46,699 nucleotides of DNA, taken from the IMG/VR virus record IMGVR_UViG_3300025168_000151, positions 1 through 46,699 of that record. One strand, given 5' to 3'. Below the pieces are notes generated by a model that was not told where the DNA came from, did not search any database, and saw only the letters and a program-made list of their open reading frames with translations. The stretch comes from a virus. This document shows, piece by piece, positions 1-8,106 of the stretch. Every line of letters begins with the position of its first letter. Position 1 is the first letter of the stretch. The position numbers and the translations under genes were made by a program.

Positions 1-43
1 TCAGAAACATAGATGCTGTAATTAAGCTCTATTTGTTAACGCT

Positions 44-256
44 ATGATTCATGTCTTTGCTCTTATCGTCATTATAGGAGAGACCGTCCTAAGCGATGAC
101 GCATGTCGGAGAACCCTGTGTTTTCGTGATGTATACGAATGCTCTCGTTTTGTTCGAGCATTGACGCGAGAAGAAAGCGCAACCATCGAGCCAGTAGGGG
201 CTTACTGCAAGCCAATCCTTATTGACCCTAAGCAAGAGGGGATCAAGGTGTACTGA
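44..256 (+). CDS. Small exported cysteine-containing phage protein
   Basis: A 70-residue protein with a hydrophobic N-terminus (about residues 3-17) that looks like a signal peptide or membrane anchor, followed by a charged domain with four cysteines (21, 26, 33, 55) that could form two disulphides outside the cytoplasm. Its TGA stop overlaps the ATG of the next gene by one base, which supports real translation. Similar short exported proteins occur beside lysis genes of marine phages as far as I recall, so an envelope role around lysis is possible. I do not recognise a named family and assign no function. Confidence 0.65.
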   Translation: MIHVFALIVIIGETVLSDDACRRTLCFRDVYECSRFVRALTREESATIEPVGAYCKPILIDPKQEGIKVY

Positions 257-1155
257 TGATCATTGGCTCCGAGAATCCTGTTGGTAGCTATTCTGCGATC
301 CAGTCAAATTCAACAGAAACTCTCCGAATTAGCCTCTCCTCCGAGATGATGCAAGAGCTTGATCTTACTCAAGATCAAACAGTAAAAGGCTCAGTGTCCG
401 AAGATGGCAAGTCAATAACACTTAATACTGATAATGGTCGTGTACAGATTTCTGGCAACTTTTCAGAAGTTTCTGGCGAAGATATCAATGTTAGAGTTAG
501 ATCAACAGACATTCCTGTTGCAGGAAAAACAAAGCAGACAGGACAAGTACAAGGGCAAGCGCCCACAAGAAGCTCTGAGTTAGATGAAATCTTTGAGGGC
601 GTTTCAGACAAGATAGACAACAGCCCAGAGTTTAAGAAGTTGATAGAAGATCTTAAGAGCGAAATCAAATGGAACGGCGATAACGCTTCTGGAGATATAG
701 ATATTCTTCAGGGCGCTCCGGTACATATAGAATTTTCTAAAATGGAATTGAAGGACTCCAGAGCCAGCGTCTGGGAAGAAGCCCCAGAATCACGAGAACC
801 CAAGCTAGGCGAAAACTCTGTAGATTTTGGTGAAGGTGAAATAAACTCTGGAGAAGATGAGTGGGGTGGTTTTGGAAGAGCGGTTGTTCCTGATATGGAA
901 GGCTGGTCTGTAAACATTAACCACGAGCTATCTAACGGCGACAATGTTTGGCTTACGGGCAGGGTAGAGGCAGATAACCACGCACGGCTGTCAATGTGGT
1001 TTGACAACAGCGGCACTGCTGCCTATGCCTTGCAGAACGTGGGAACCATTCAAGCTAAGATAGAGTCGATGGGGTTAATAGTTGACCTGTTAGGCATAGC
1101 TCCTTATCCCAAAGAAGGTGAGCGGCTCAAAAGTACGTTTATGATAGAGGTTTAA
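256..1155 (+). CDS. Hypothetical protein with FliK-like C-terminal region
   Basis: A 299-residue acidic, Ser/Gly/Glu-rich protein with no cysteine and no membrane segment. Residues 20-75 form a small beta-rich domain. The middle (75-205) is low-complexity and probably disordered. Residues about 210-285 alternate short beta strands with a helix (a strand pair around 'VWLTGRVEAD', then a helix, then 'SMGLIVDLLGI'), a pattern resembling the C-terminal domain of the flagellar hook-length control protein FliK. I infer this from pattern only. It lies just before the holin and lysozyme in the same operon. It could be a virion-assembly or length-control factor, or unrelated to FliK. Confidence 0.6.
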   Translation: MIIGSENPVGSYSAIQSNSTETLRISLSSEMMQELDLTQDQTVKGSVSEDGKSITLNTDNGRVQISGNFSEVSGEDINVRVRSTDIPVAGKTKQTGQVQGQAPTRSSELDEIFEGVSDKIDNSPEFKKLIEDLKSEIKWNGDNASGDIDILQGAPVHIEFSKMELKDSRASVWEEAPESREPKLGENSVDFGEGEINSGEDEWGGFGRAVVPDMEGWSVNINHELSNGDNVWLTGRVEADNHARLSMWFDNSGTAAYALQNVGTIQAKIESMGLIVDLLGIAPYPKEGERLKSTFMIEV

Positions 1156-1156
1156 A

Positions 1157-1630
1157 ATGAAGTTAAAAGGATTACTTACGTCCTTGGCCCCTACTGTAGG
1201 AAAGGCCATAGGTGGGCCGATGGGCGGAATGGCTGTCAAGCTGGTAGCTGATAAGCTTGGGGTGAGTAATACTACCGATCCCCGTAAGCTCGAAAAGTAT
1301 ATTGAGGAGAATCCTGAGTCTATTGTCTTGTTACAGGAAGCAGAGAATGAGTTCTCAAAGACCTTGGAAGATCGTCATATAGACTTGGAAAATTTTAAAG
1401 TAGAGGTTCAAGATCGGCAGGCGGCTAGAGAGATATTTGGAGAAGATCCAACGCCAAAGATATTCGCCATCATAAGCCTGCTAGGTTTTCTTTGTTATAT
1501 ATTTTTAGTGACCTTCCGCGCAGAGGCTGTGGATGATGCCTTGGCTAATATTATCTTGGGTTACCTCGGAGGGCTAATATCAGGTATTAGCGCCTTTTTC
1601 TTCGGATCAAGCAACAACAGAGGTCAGTAA
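1157..1630 (+). CDS. Putative holin (GTA/3TM holin type)
   Basis: A 157-residue protein. The N-terminal 30 residues are an amphipathic Gly/Ala-rich segment, followed by a charged helical region (41-98) and two clear membrane segments, about 102-120 and 131-150, with a short polar C-terminus. This architecture matches the holins I know from gene transfer agents and many phages (GTA_holin_3TM type). The lysozyme start codon overlaps its stop, giving a holin-endolysin pair. It would permeabilise the inner membrane at lysis. The weakly hydrophobic N-terminal segment may be the third membrane pass. Confidence 0.75.
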   Translation: MKLKGLLTSLAPTVGKAIGGPMGGMAVKLVADKLGVSNTTDPRKLEKYIEENPESIVLLQEAENEFSKTLEDRHIDLENFKVEVQDRQAAREIFGEDPTPKIFAIISLLGFLCYIFLVTFRAEAVDDALANIILGYLGGLISGISAFFFGSSNNRGQ

Positions 1631-2052
1631 TGGATCAATTGATAGAGATGCTAAAGCGGCATGAGGGGATGAAGACTCATGCTTACAAGTGTTCTGAAGG
1701 CAAGATCACTGTCGGAGTTGGAAGAAATATAGATAAGCAGGGTGGTATAGGTCTATCTGAAGATGAGATAGAATACTTGCTACAGAATGATATAGAGCGT
1801 GTCATTGTAGAATTGTCATCTGAATATGAATGGTTTGGTTCTTTAGATGATGTGCGTAAAGATGTAATGATTAACATCGCATTTAATCTTGGCATTACAA
1901 GATTGCGTGGTTTTAAGAAAGCTCTTGCCGCAATGGAGGTGGCAGACTACAAGACAGCGTCTACAGAGTTCTTGGATTCTAGGTGGGCAAAGCAAGTAGG
2001 CGGTCGAGCATTGGAACTTAGTGATATTTTGTCGGTAGGCTCTTATGTCTAA
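1630..2052 (+). CDS. Endolysin, GH24 (T4-type) lysozyme
   Basis: A 140-residue muramidase that would cleave the glycan backbone of peptidoglycan. The N-terminal 'LKRHEG' motif supplies catalytic Glu12, and 'ITVGVGRN' gives Thr27. The position of T4 Asp20 is Cys21, so the triad is Glu-8-Cys-5-Thr. The Cys form is common in GH24 endolysins and is known to be functional. There is no signal or SAR segment at the N-terminus, so export must rely on the upstream holin. The length is slightly shorter than T4 lysozyme (164). It overlaps the next gene by 8 bases. Confidence 0.93.
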   Translation: MDQLIEMLKRHEGMKTHAYKCSEGKITVGVGRNIDKQGGIGLSEDEIEYLLQNDIERVIVELSSEYEWFGSLDDVRKDVMINIAFNLGITRLRGFKKALAAMEVADYKTASTEFLDSRWAKQVGGRALELSDILSVGSYV

Positions 2053-2473
2053 CCCATATATCTTTACTGCTGCTGTATCTAAAATTGTTGATGGGGACAC
2101 AATGTATGTTACTGACATCAATCTGGGTTTTGGCGTTGTTAATCGGGGTGATACTGGGCGGGGTATTTGTTTGCGCCTTAATGGAATCGACACTCCAGAA
2201 TCTCGGACAAGAGATTTGGAAGAAAAGCGTTATGGACTCGCAGCCAAGGCGTTTGTCAAGGCGTTTGCGCCTGTAGGCACTGAAGTTATTTTAAGGACTT
2301 ACAAGAAAGGCAAGTACGGACGTTGGTTGGCGGATATTAAAGTAGGTAATAAGTGGCTGTGCAAAGAGCTTATTAACAATCATCACGCAGTTGTATACGA
2401 AGGTCAGAACAAAAAAGATATAAAAGAAGCTCATCTAGCAAATAGGCTAAAGGTGAATTTAGATGTTGGTTAA
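2045..2473 (+). CDS. Staphylococcal nuclease-like (SNase/thermonuclease) domain protein
   Basis: A 142-residue SNase-fold protein. It shows 'KIVDGDTM' near the N-terminus, 'LRLNGIDTPES' at about 43-53 and 'KYGRWLADI' at about 90-98. Arg44, Glu52 and Arg93 correspond to the catalytic Arg35/Glu43/Arg87 of staphylococcal nuclease. No signal peptide is seen, so it acts in the cytoplasm or is carried in the virion. It lies between the lysozyme and the tail hub and overlaps both neighbours. Possible roles are host DNA degradation or help with DNA entry; the position inside a late operon favours a late or virion role, which is inference. Confidence 0.9.
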   Translation: MSNPYIFTAAVSKIVDGDTMYVTDINLGFGVVNRGDTGRGICLRLNGIDTPESRTRDLEEKRYGLAAKAFVKAFAPVGTEVILRTYKKGKYGRWLADIKVGNKWLCKELINNHHAVVYEGQNKKDIKEAHLANRLKVNLDVG

Positions 2474-4310
2474 ATATAAGTTTGCTCCGGGCGTAAATAA
2501 AGAAGGCACAAAGTATACCGCTGATACCGGATGGTATGATTCAGATAAAATTAGATTTCGTAAAGGCCGTCCAGAGCAAATAGGCGGGTGGCAGAAATAC
2601 TCATCTAATACATTCCTTGGAATATGCAGGTCTATACATGACTGGAAGGCCGCTGCCGCTACAGACTATCTAGGTCTTGGCACTACTCTAAAGTATTACA
2701 TAAATAGAGGAGATGCTTACTATGACATTACCCCAATTAGATTAACCACTGCTGCGGGTGATGTTACATTTTCGGCAGCAAACGGGGATGCGACTCTTAC
2801 TGTTGCAGACACTAGTCACGGGGCGCAGCAAGGAGACTTTGTTACATACTCTGGCGCTGTTAGTTTGGGCGGGAATATAACTGCCCCCGTTCTAAATCAA
2901 GAATATCAAGTAGCTTCTATCATAGATGGCAACTCCTACAGGATAGAGGCAAAGGACGCTGGAGGCTCGGAAGTTTTAGCTAATTCTTCTGATACTGGCA
3001 ATGGCGGTTCTTCAATCGTTGGAAAGTATCAAATAAATGTAGGTCTTAATACTTTTGTCCCGTCTACTGGATTTGGCGCGGGAACTTTTGGTTCTTCTGC
3101 GTGGGGTGGCTCCACCGTCATAAGCGCCGGGAATCAATTAAGGCTGTACAGTGAGGATACTTTTGGCGATGACCTCATAATAAATCCTAGAGGTGGAAAC
3201 ATATTTTACTGGGATGAAAGCTCAGGACTTACAACTAGAGCTGCTACCCTAGAAAGTAATGCCGCTGCATCCAACTGTCCAATTCTTTCGCTTCAAATAA
3301 TGGTGTCTGATACGGACAGGCACGTTATAGCTTTTGGGACAAATGGAATAGGCTCTTCAGCATTAGACCCTCTCTTTATCAGGTGGTCAGACCAAGAAAA
3401 TCCTTTTGACTGGACTCCAACAGCAACAAACACTTCGGGCGGAGTTTCTCTCCCTGCTGGCTCTTTCATTATGGGAGCGGTTAAGACTAGGCAAGAGATA
3501 TTAATCTTTACGGATAACAGCATTCATTCAATGCGTTTTTCGGGGTCTCCATTTACCTATCAGTTTTCTCTGATAAGTGAAGGTTTCTCTATGGTCTCTC
3601 CAAAAGCTGCGACTAGCGCAGGAGATGTTGTTTACTTTATGGATCGTGGCGGATTCTATGTTTACAACGGAGCTATTCAGAGACTCACTTGTTCTGTTCT
3701 TGACTATGTATTTAGCAATATAAATCAGTCTGAGATATTCAAAGTATTTGCTACAACTAGTGTGGATTTTTCAGAGATAACGTGGTTCTACCCGATAGGG
3801 TCTGGCAATACAGAATGCACTAACTATGTTACATACAATTTTAAAGAAGATACTTGGTCTGTAGGAACTTTGGATAGGGGTGCGTGGATTCCCGCCAATA
3901 CTAGAAATTTTCCAATTGCCGCAGAGAACACTCAAGTTAACTCAAATTATCTTTATTTTCATGAGCGAGGCTTTGATGCCGATGGCGAGGCTATGAACTC
4001 GTACATTGAGTCTGGCGGAATAGAGCTTGGCGATGGTGAGCAGTTCATGTTCTTGTCTCGCATGATCCCTGACTTTGAGTTCCGTGGAACAGCAGCATCA
4101 GCAGCTATGGACATTACAGTTAAGGGGAAGGATTTCCCTTTAGAAGATTCACAGACGTTGTCATCGTCTACTGTGACATCAAGTACGAAGCAAACTTTTA
4201 TACGCGCTAGAGCAAGAGAGACTATAATCAGAATACAAAGCACGGGGACTGGTTACGGCTGGACTCTTGGTGACCTTAGATTTGATCTTAGATCTGACGG
4301 GAGAAGGTAA
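2463..4310 (+). CDS. Tail hub / packaged DNA stabilisation protein (P22 gp10-like)
   Basis: A 615-residue, beta-rich protein. The opening 'KFAPGVNKEGTKY..GWYDSDKIRFRKGRPEQIGGW' region is the conserved N-terminus of the P22 gp10-like tail hub or nozzle family as I know it. Later stretches (about 290-450) carry repeated beta-propeller-like strands. It would plug and stabilise the portal vertex after packaging and support the tail fibre. It starts inside the end of the SNase gene and touches the following small gene, so it is translationally coupled. Length is close to that of other podoviral tail hubs. Confidence 0.8.
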   Translation: MLVKYKFAPGVNKEGTKYTADTGWYDSDKIRFRKGRPEQIGGWQKYSSNTFLGICRSIHDWKAAAATDYLGLGTTLKYYINRGDAYYDITPIRLTTAAGDVTFSAANGDATLTVADTSHGAQQGDFVTYSGAVSLGGNITAPVLNQEYQVASIIDGNSYRIEAKDAGGSEVLANSSDTGNGGSSIVGKYQINVGLNTFVPSTGFGAGTFGSSAWGGSTVISAGNQLRLYSEDTFGDDLIINPRGGNIFYWDESSGLTTRAATLESNAAASNCPILSLQIMVSDTDRHVIAFGTNGIGSSALDPLFIRWSDQENPFDWTPTATNTSGGVSLPAGSFIMGAVKTRQEILIFTDNSIHSMRFSGSPFTYQFSLISEGFSMVSPKAATSAGDVVYFMDRGGFYVYNGAIQRLTCSVLDYVFSNINQSEIFKVFATTSVDFSEITWFYPIGSGNTECTNYVTYNFKEDTWSVGTLDRGAWIPANTRNFPIAAENTQVNSNYLYFHERGFDADGEAMNSYIESGGIELGDGEQFMFLSRMIPDFEFRGTAASAAMDITVKGKDFPLEDSQTLSSSTVTSSTKQTFIRARARETIIRIQSTGTGYGWTLGDLRFDLRSDGRR

Positions 4311-4507
4311 TGTCTGAACAAAGACAAGTAGTGCTTCCTATTGCTCCGCAGCAATACGACTACAATAATGAGCTTACAAACCGAAGAACAGTAGAGAGAT
4401 CCTTTCGAGAAGTTCAAGATACTTTGAATGTTGTTGCTGACAAGAGTGATAGAGATGCCTCTCTTGCTATACGGAAATATCATTTTATGTTTATGGGCGC
4501 GAAATGA
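4310..4507 (+). CDS. Small virion-module protein, unknown function
   Basis: A 65-residue protein with an N-terminal 'VVLPIAPQQYD' segment and a charged helix rich in Arg and Glu (about 22-50). I recall short proteins with this 'LPLAPQQYD' opening directly after tail hub genes in other phages, so a small tail-associated or chaperone role is plausible. The preceding gene's stop overlaps its start and it overlaps the next gene by 4 bases. No catalytic motif is visible. Confidence 0.65.
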   Translation: MSEQRQVVLPIAPQQYDYNNELTNRRTVERSFREVQDTLNVVADKSDRDASLAIRKYHFMFMGAK

Positions 4508-4833
4508 CAGACGTTATAAAGGTTCTTGGTCAGCTTGATGCTGCCGCTACAACTACTGAGGTTTTGTATACTACGCCGGATTTAACGGTCACAACAATCA
4601 GTTCGTTTGTGGCGTGTAACCGTAGTGGCTCTACTCCGACATTTAGACTTAGCATTCATGTTAATAATGCGGGTGCAGATAACAAACAGTTTTTATATTA
4701 TGATAAGCAACTAAGTGCTAATGACACATTGACTGCTGTAATAGGTATAACTTTAGGGCAAGGCGATGTTATGAAAGTGTATTCTAGTTCTACTGATGTC
4801 AGTTTCAATGTGTTTGGTGTGGAGACAAGCTAA
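4504..4833 (+). CDS. Small beta-rich structural protein
   Basis: A 109-residue protein made mostly of predicted beta strands with Ser/Thr-rich loops, 'FVACNRSGSTPTFRLSIHV' being typical. The pattern resembles small phage virion proteins such as head-fibre, decoration or tail appendage domains. It overlaps both neighbours by a few bases inside the tail module. I assign only a likely structural role. Confidence 0.6.
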   Translation: MTDVIKVLGQLDAAATTTEVLYTTPDLTVTTISSFVACNRSGSTPTFRLSIHVNNAGADNKQFLYYDKQLSANDTLTAVIGITLGQGDVMKVYSSSTDVSFNVFGVETS

Positions 4834-5765
4834 TGAACAACATGATTCCGCCGTTACAGGCGAATGCGAATGACCTAGCAAAATACGGCAGATACGGTGA
4901 CTCAATGCTAGTTCACATGAACCCTGCCGAGGTTCAAGGGATAGCGTCTTTATCTCCCACCGGACAATTAACAACCAATCCTGTCACTGGGCAACCAGAA
5001 GCCTTCCTACCTTTCATAGCCCCCCTTATAGCTCAGTTTGTCCCCGGCGCTTTAGGTGCGGTGGGTCTTGGTGGTCTTGGTGCAGCGGCTGCTGGAGCGC
5101 CCGGTCTGACAGCAGCATTAACCTCCGGGCTAATGACTGGAGTTGTAGAAGGTGACCTTGGTAAAGGCATAATGGCTGGCATTACAAGCTTTGGTATGGG
5201 CAAGGCTCTGGGTGCAGCAAGTGATGCTGCTAATCTTGGAGCGCAAGTTGGAGATGTGGCGGATGCTAGTCAGGCTGTCTCATCTACTGCCAATGCCTTG
5301 TCTAAGGCTGGGCAATCGATTCCTGCTGTTGGTAGTGGAGGCTTTGAAACTTTAACTCCAGCAATGGAGCAAGCCGGGGCTATGACAAATACTCCTGAGG
5401 AACTTGCCAGCATTGGCGCTCAACAAAATTTAAGAGTTGCTCAATCTGCTCTTGATACAGGAAGACAAGGCTTAACTGGAGCGGACAGAATAGGCTCTCT
5501 CTTTACTAAAGATGGGGCAAAGGCTGGCTTAGAAGCTTTCATGAAGCCTGAAGCCATACTGCCCACTGCGATTGGTGCTGGCAACATAGCCCAGACCGAG
5601 GCTATGGAGCAAATGCAAGCCGTAGGTAAAGCGCAGGAAGCAAAGAGAATGAGGAGACGGGAGATGGATAGAGGTGTCCTGTCTGGTGCAGCTAAATTTG
5701 CCCAACCAAATAACCCTTTTGCCGGAGTATTCAATAAGCCCGGACTAAGCGCGTTTAGTGGATAG
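4833..5765 (+). CDS. Internal virion / DNA-ejection candidate with hydrophobic Gly-Ala core
   Basis: A 310-residue protein. Residues about 45-125 are a long hydrophobic Gly/Ala-rich stretch ('FIAPLIAQFVPGALGAVGLG' and beyond) like the membrane-active regions of podoviral ejection proteins. The middle is helical and polar, and the C-terminus (from about 260) is basic with 'KRMRRREMDRG'. The combination suggests a protein stored in the capsid that inserts into the host membrane during DNA entry. It has no known enzymatic motif. The context, just after the tail hub and before other Gly/Ala-rich proteins, supports this inference. Confidence 0.55.
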   Translation: MNNMIPPLQANANDLAKYGRYGDSMLVHMNPAEVQGIASLSPTGQLTTNPVTGQPEAFLPFIAPLIAQFVPGALGAVGLGGLGAAAAGAPGLTAALTSGLMTGVVEGDLGKGIMAGITSFGMGKALGAASDAANLGAQVGDVADASQAVSSTANALSKAGQSIPAVGSGGFETLTPAMEQAGAMTNTPEELASIGAQQNLRVAQSALDTGRQGLTGADRIGSLFTKDGAKAGLEAFMKPEAILPTAIGAGNIAQTEAMEQMQAVGKAQEAKRMRRREMDRGVLSGAAKFAQPNNPFAGVFNKPGLSAFSG

Positions 5766-5774
5766 GAATTTACT

Positions 5775-7646
5775 ATGAGACAAGAAGACGAAGAAGCAAT
5801 GGTTGAAAGAATGTCGAACCCATATGGAGAGGCTGGATTTGGAGTAGGCGAAGTTCTTGGTCGTGGCGCAGCTAAAAGACAGCAAGAGATTTTAACAGGC
5901 GCAGAATATTCTGCTAATCAAGCGCCTCCGGGCTATCGCCCCGGATTTGATCCTGAGTATTTGTACTTCGGAGATCCTCGGTATTCAGACTATGCGGCTC
6001 TTCTGCCGGGGGTTTATGGGCAACCCCCTGTTGCTGGAACTCCCCCTGTTGCTGGAACTCCTGTTGATGGAATGCCAGATATTGGAAGTCTTCCTAGAGG
6101 TACGTTAGAAAATCTGACGCAAGCTAATGTTGAAGATGCTATGAAGCTTATAGCCGGAGGCCAATACGACATCTATAGTTTGGCTGATGAGCTGGAATTA
6201 GATCGTGGCACTGCAATGACCGCATACGATAAGTATCTTATAGATACCTTTGGTATGGGGACATTTAATCCTGATGTTGATGAGCTTTCTGAAGACGATA
6301 TTCAAAAATACTTCGGCATAGCTAATCAGCAGGGATATAGTCCAGAGCAGCTATCTCGTATCTTTGGGATACCTTTAGACCAGTCTCGATCATCGTTGGC
6401 ATCGCAATATTTCAAAGATATTCCTGTTGACGAAGATTACAGCGATAATGAAGCTCAACAAGTTTATGACTTGTACCGCTCTGGACGTATGGGCGTTACA
6501 GGAATATCTAATTACTTTGGAATTCCTTCAGCAGATGTCCAAAGAATTCTTGGCGATATAGAGGGTGCTGGAGGTATTGTTGCAAACATCCCCTCAACCA
6601 CGGCTACAGCTACAGCTGACACAACCACATCTAACACAGCCGACACAACCACAGTTAACACAGCTACAGCCAACACAGCTACAGCCGACACAGCTACAGT
6701 TGCCAGCCCACTTGCAGGCATAGAGGTTGATGGCGATTACTCTTCTACAGAAGCCGATCAAGTCTATGATATGTATGTGGCTGGGCAGGTTACGCCACTG
6801 CAAATATCTCAATACTTTGATATTCCCTTGGGCGAGATTAACACAGCTCTTTCTGACATTGGTGAAAGTAGAAGCGCAGTTGCTGGATCAACAACTGGCG
6901 CATCTGAAGATTCCGTTGTCACTCCAGTATCAACTGCGCTAGATCTTTACAATGCTGGCACTGCAATACCACAAGATCAAATTAGAGAAGCTCTTGTGTA
7001 CGCACAAGCTAATGGCATCTCTTTTTCAGAATTAGACCGTATGTTTGACGCGCCTGATGGTAGCGCACAGGATGCAGCAGCAGCTCTAGGCTTGGCTGCT
7101 AGTTCTGGCGGTATTGTAGGTATGGCTGAGGGTGGTGGTTTCCCTGATCTTAGCGGTGATGGAGAGATTACTCAAGAAGATATCTTGATGGGTCGAGGTG
7201 TTATTAATAAAGCTGAGGGCGGCTACATAGGCCGAGACCAGTTAGATGGCCTTATAAAGATGACTCGTGATGCAATTCTTGGTGACGCTGAGAATGCTGA
7301 TCAAGTCATACAAGAATTTATCTCTGTCTTTGGAAACGAAGCGTTTCAGCAATTAAGAGAGCAAGTGCTTCAAGCTCAGGTTCCTGATGCCCAGACAGAG
7401 GGCATGATCGAGGGGCAGGGCGGCGGGATGGATGATGAGATTATGGGCATGATAGGCAATCAACAGCCAGTAGCAGTATCTCCCGGCGAATATATAGTTC
7501 CTGCCGATGTGGTTGCATCCCTTGGAGATGGAAGCAGTGATGCCGGATCAAGCAAGTTAGATACAATGCTGGACGATGTCAGGATGGCTAAGACAGGCAG
7601 AACTATTCAGCCCGGAAAGATTAATGACAGGGTGATTCCTGCATAA
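5775..7646 (+). CDS. Large virion protein with repeated helical modules and an EF-hand/dockerin-like loop
   Basis: A 623-residue protein. It contains about four copies of a 35-45-residue helical module (about 170-205, 220-262, 320-360 and 384-425), each shaped like 'Y..G.....I..YFGIP...V' and reminiscent of helix-turn-helix. A Thr/Ala linker (about 273-309) separates modules two and three. At about 457-470 'DLSGDGEITQED' fits a calcium-binding EF-hand/dockerin loop. The C-terminal part ('VAVSPGEYIVPADVV') is a sequence I recall from marine phage virion proteins. It begins 9 bases after the previous gene. A structural or ejection role is likely; no enzymatic function is assigned. Confidence 0.7.
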   Translation: MRQEDEEAMVERMSNPYGEAGFGVGEVLGRGAAKRQQEILTGAEYSANQAPPGYRPGFDPEYLYFGDPRYSDYAALLPGVYGQPPVAGTPPVAGTPVDGMPDIGSLPRGTLENLTQANVEDAMKLIAGGQYDIYSLADELELDRGTAMTAYDKYLIDTFGMGTFNPDVDELSEDDIQKYFGIANQQGYSPEQLSRIFGIPLDQSRSSLASQYFKDIPVDEDYSDNEAQQVYDLYRSGRMGVTGISNYFGIPSADVQRILGDIEGAGGIVANIPSTTATATADTTTSNTADTTTVNTATANTATADTATVASPLAGIEVDGDYSSTEADQVYDMYVAGQVTPLQISQYFDIPLGEINTALSDIGESRSAVAGSTTGASEDSVVTPVSTALDLYNAGTAIPQDQIREALVYAQANGISFSELDRMFDAPDGSAQDAAAALGLAASSGGIVGMAEGGGFPDLSGDGEITQEDILMGRGVINKAEGGYIGRDQLDGLIKMTRDAILGDAENADQVIQEFISVFGNEAFQQLREQVLQAQVPDAQTEGMIEGQGGGMDDEIMGMIGNQQPVAVSPGEYIVPADVVASLGDGSSDAGSSKLDTMLDDVRMAKTGRTIQPGKINDRVIPA

Positions 7647-8104
7647 TGCACATAAGAAAGCTTACAACTAGCGATGAAGACTTCAGGAAAGTAGTTGATT
7701 TTCTTATAGAAAATTTTGTCCCTGAACATAATATGGGAAGACTTAGTGCTGCTGACTTGCATCTTAAGAAAGCTCTTAACTGGGTTATTCTTAATATTAA
7801 AGAGGCTGCTTTTGTTGTCGAAGATGATGATGGCAAGGTTGTTGGTTCTATTGGTTTGAACAGAACCTCGCCTTGGTATTCTGATGCAGAGTATATTGCG
7901 GATGGTTGGATCTATGTTCTTCCAGAGCATAGGAAGAGTGGCGTGGCAGGTATGCTGGTTGATAAAGCAAAAGAATTTGCCGAAGAAAAAGAACTGCCTT
8001 TAATTATCGGTATCTTTAGCAAAGAAGATGCCATTGCTAAAGCGGGTATTATGAACAAACTTGGATTGATTACGGTTGGCGGATTATTCGCCGCAGGAGT
8101 TTAA
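7646..8104 (+). CDS. GNAT-family N-acetyltransferase
   Basis: A 152-residue protein with the GNAT layout: beta strands at 'AAFVVEDDDGKVVGSIGL' (about 54-71), then 'GWIYVLPEHRKSGVAGMLV', which contains the acetyl-CoA pyrophosphate-binding R-K-S-G-V-A loop at about 96-101, and a C-terminal 'GL' strand region. It would transfer an acetyl group from acetyl-CoA to an amine; the substrate is unknown. It is embedded between two virion protein genes with a TAATG junction, so it is expressed late. It may modify a virion protein or a host target; context alone cannot decide. Confidence 0.85.
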   Translation: MHIRKLTTSDEDFRKVVDFLIENFVPEHNMGRLSAADLHLKKALNWVILNIKEAAFVVEDDDGKVVGSIGLNRTSPWYSDAEYIADGWIYVLPEHRKSGVAGMLVDKAKEFAEEKELPLIIGIFSKEDAIAKAGIMNKLGLITVGGLFAAGV

Positions 8105-8106
8105 CT

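Noticed and set aside
2085-2276. Second plus-strand frame within the SNase gene.
   Set aside because: Fully covered by the SNase gene, which has clear catalytic residues; no separate start signal.
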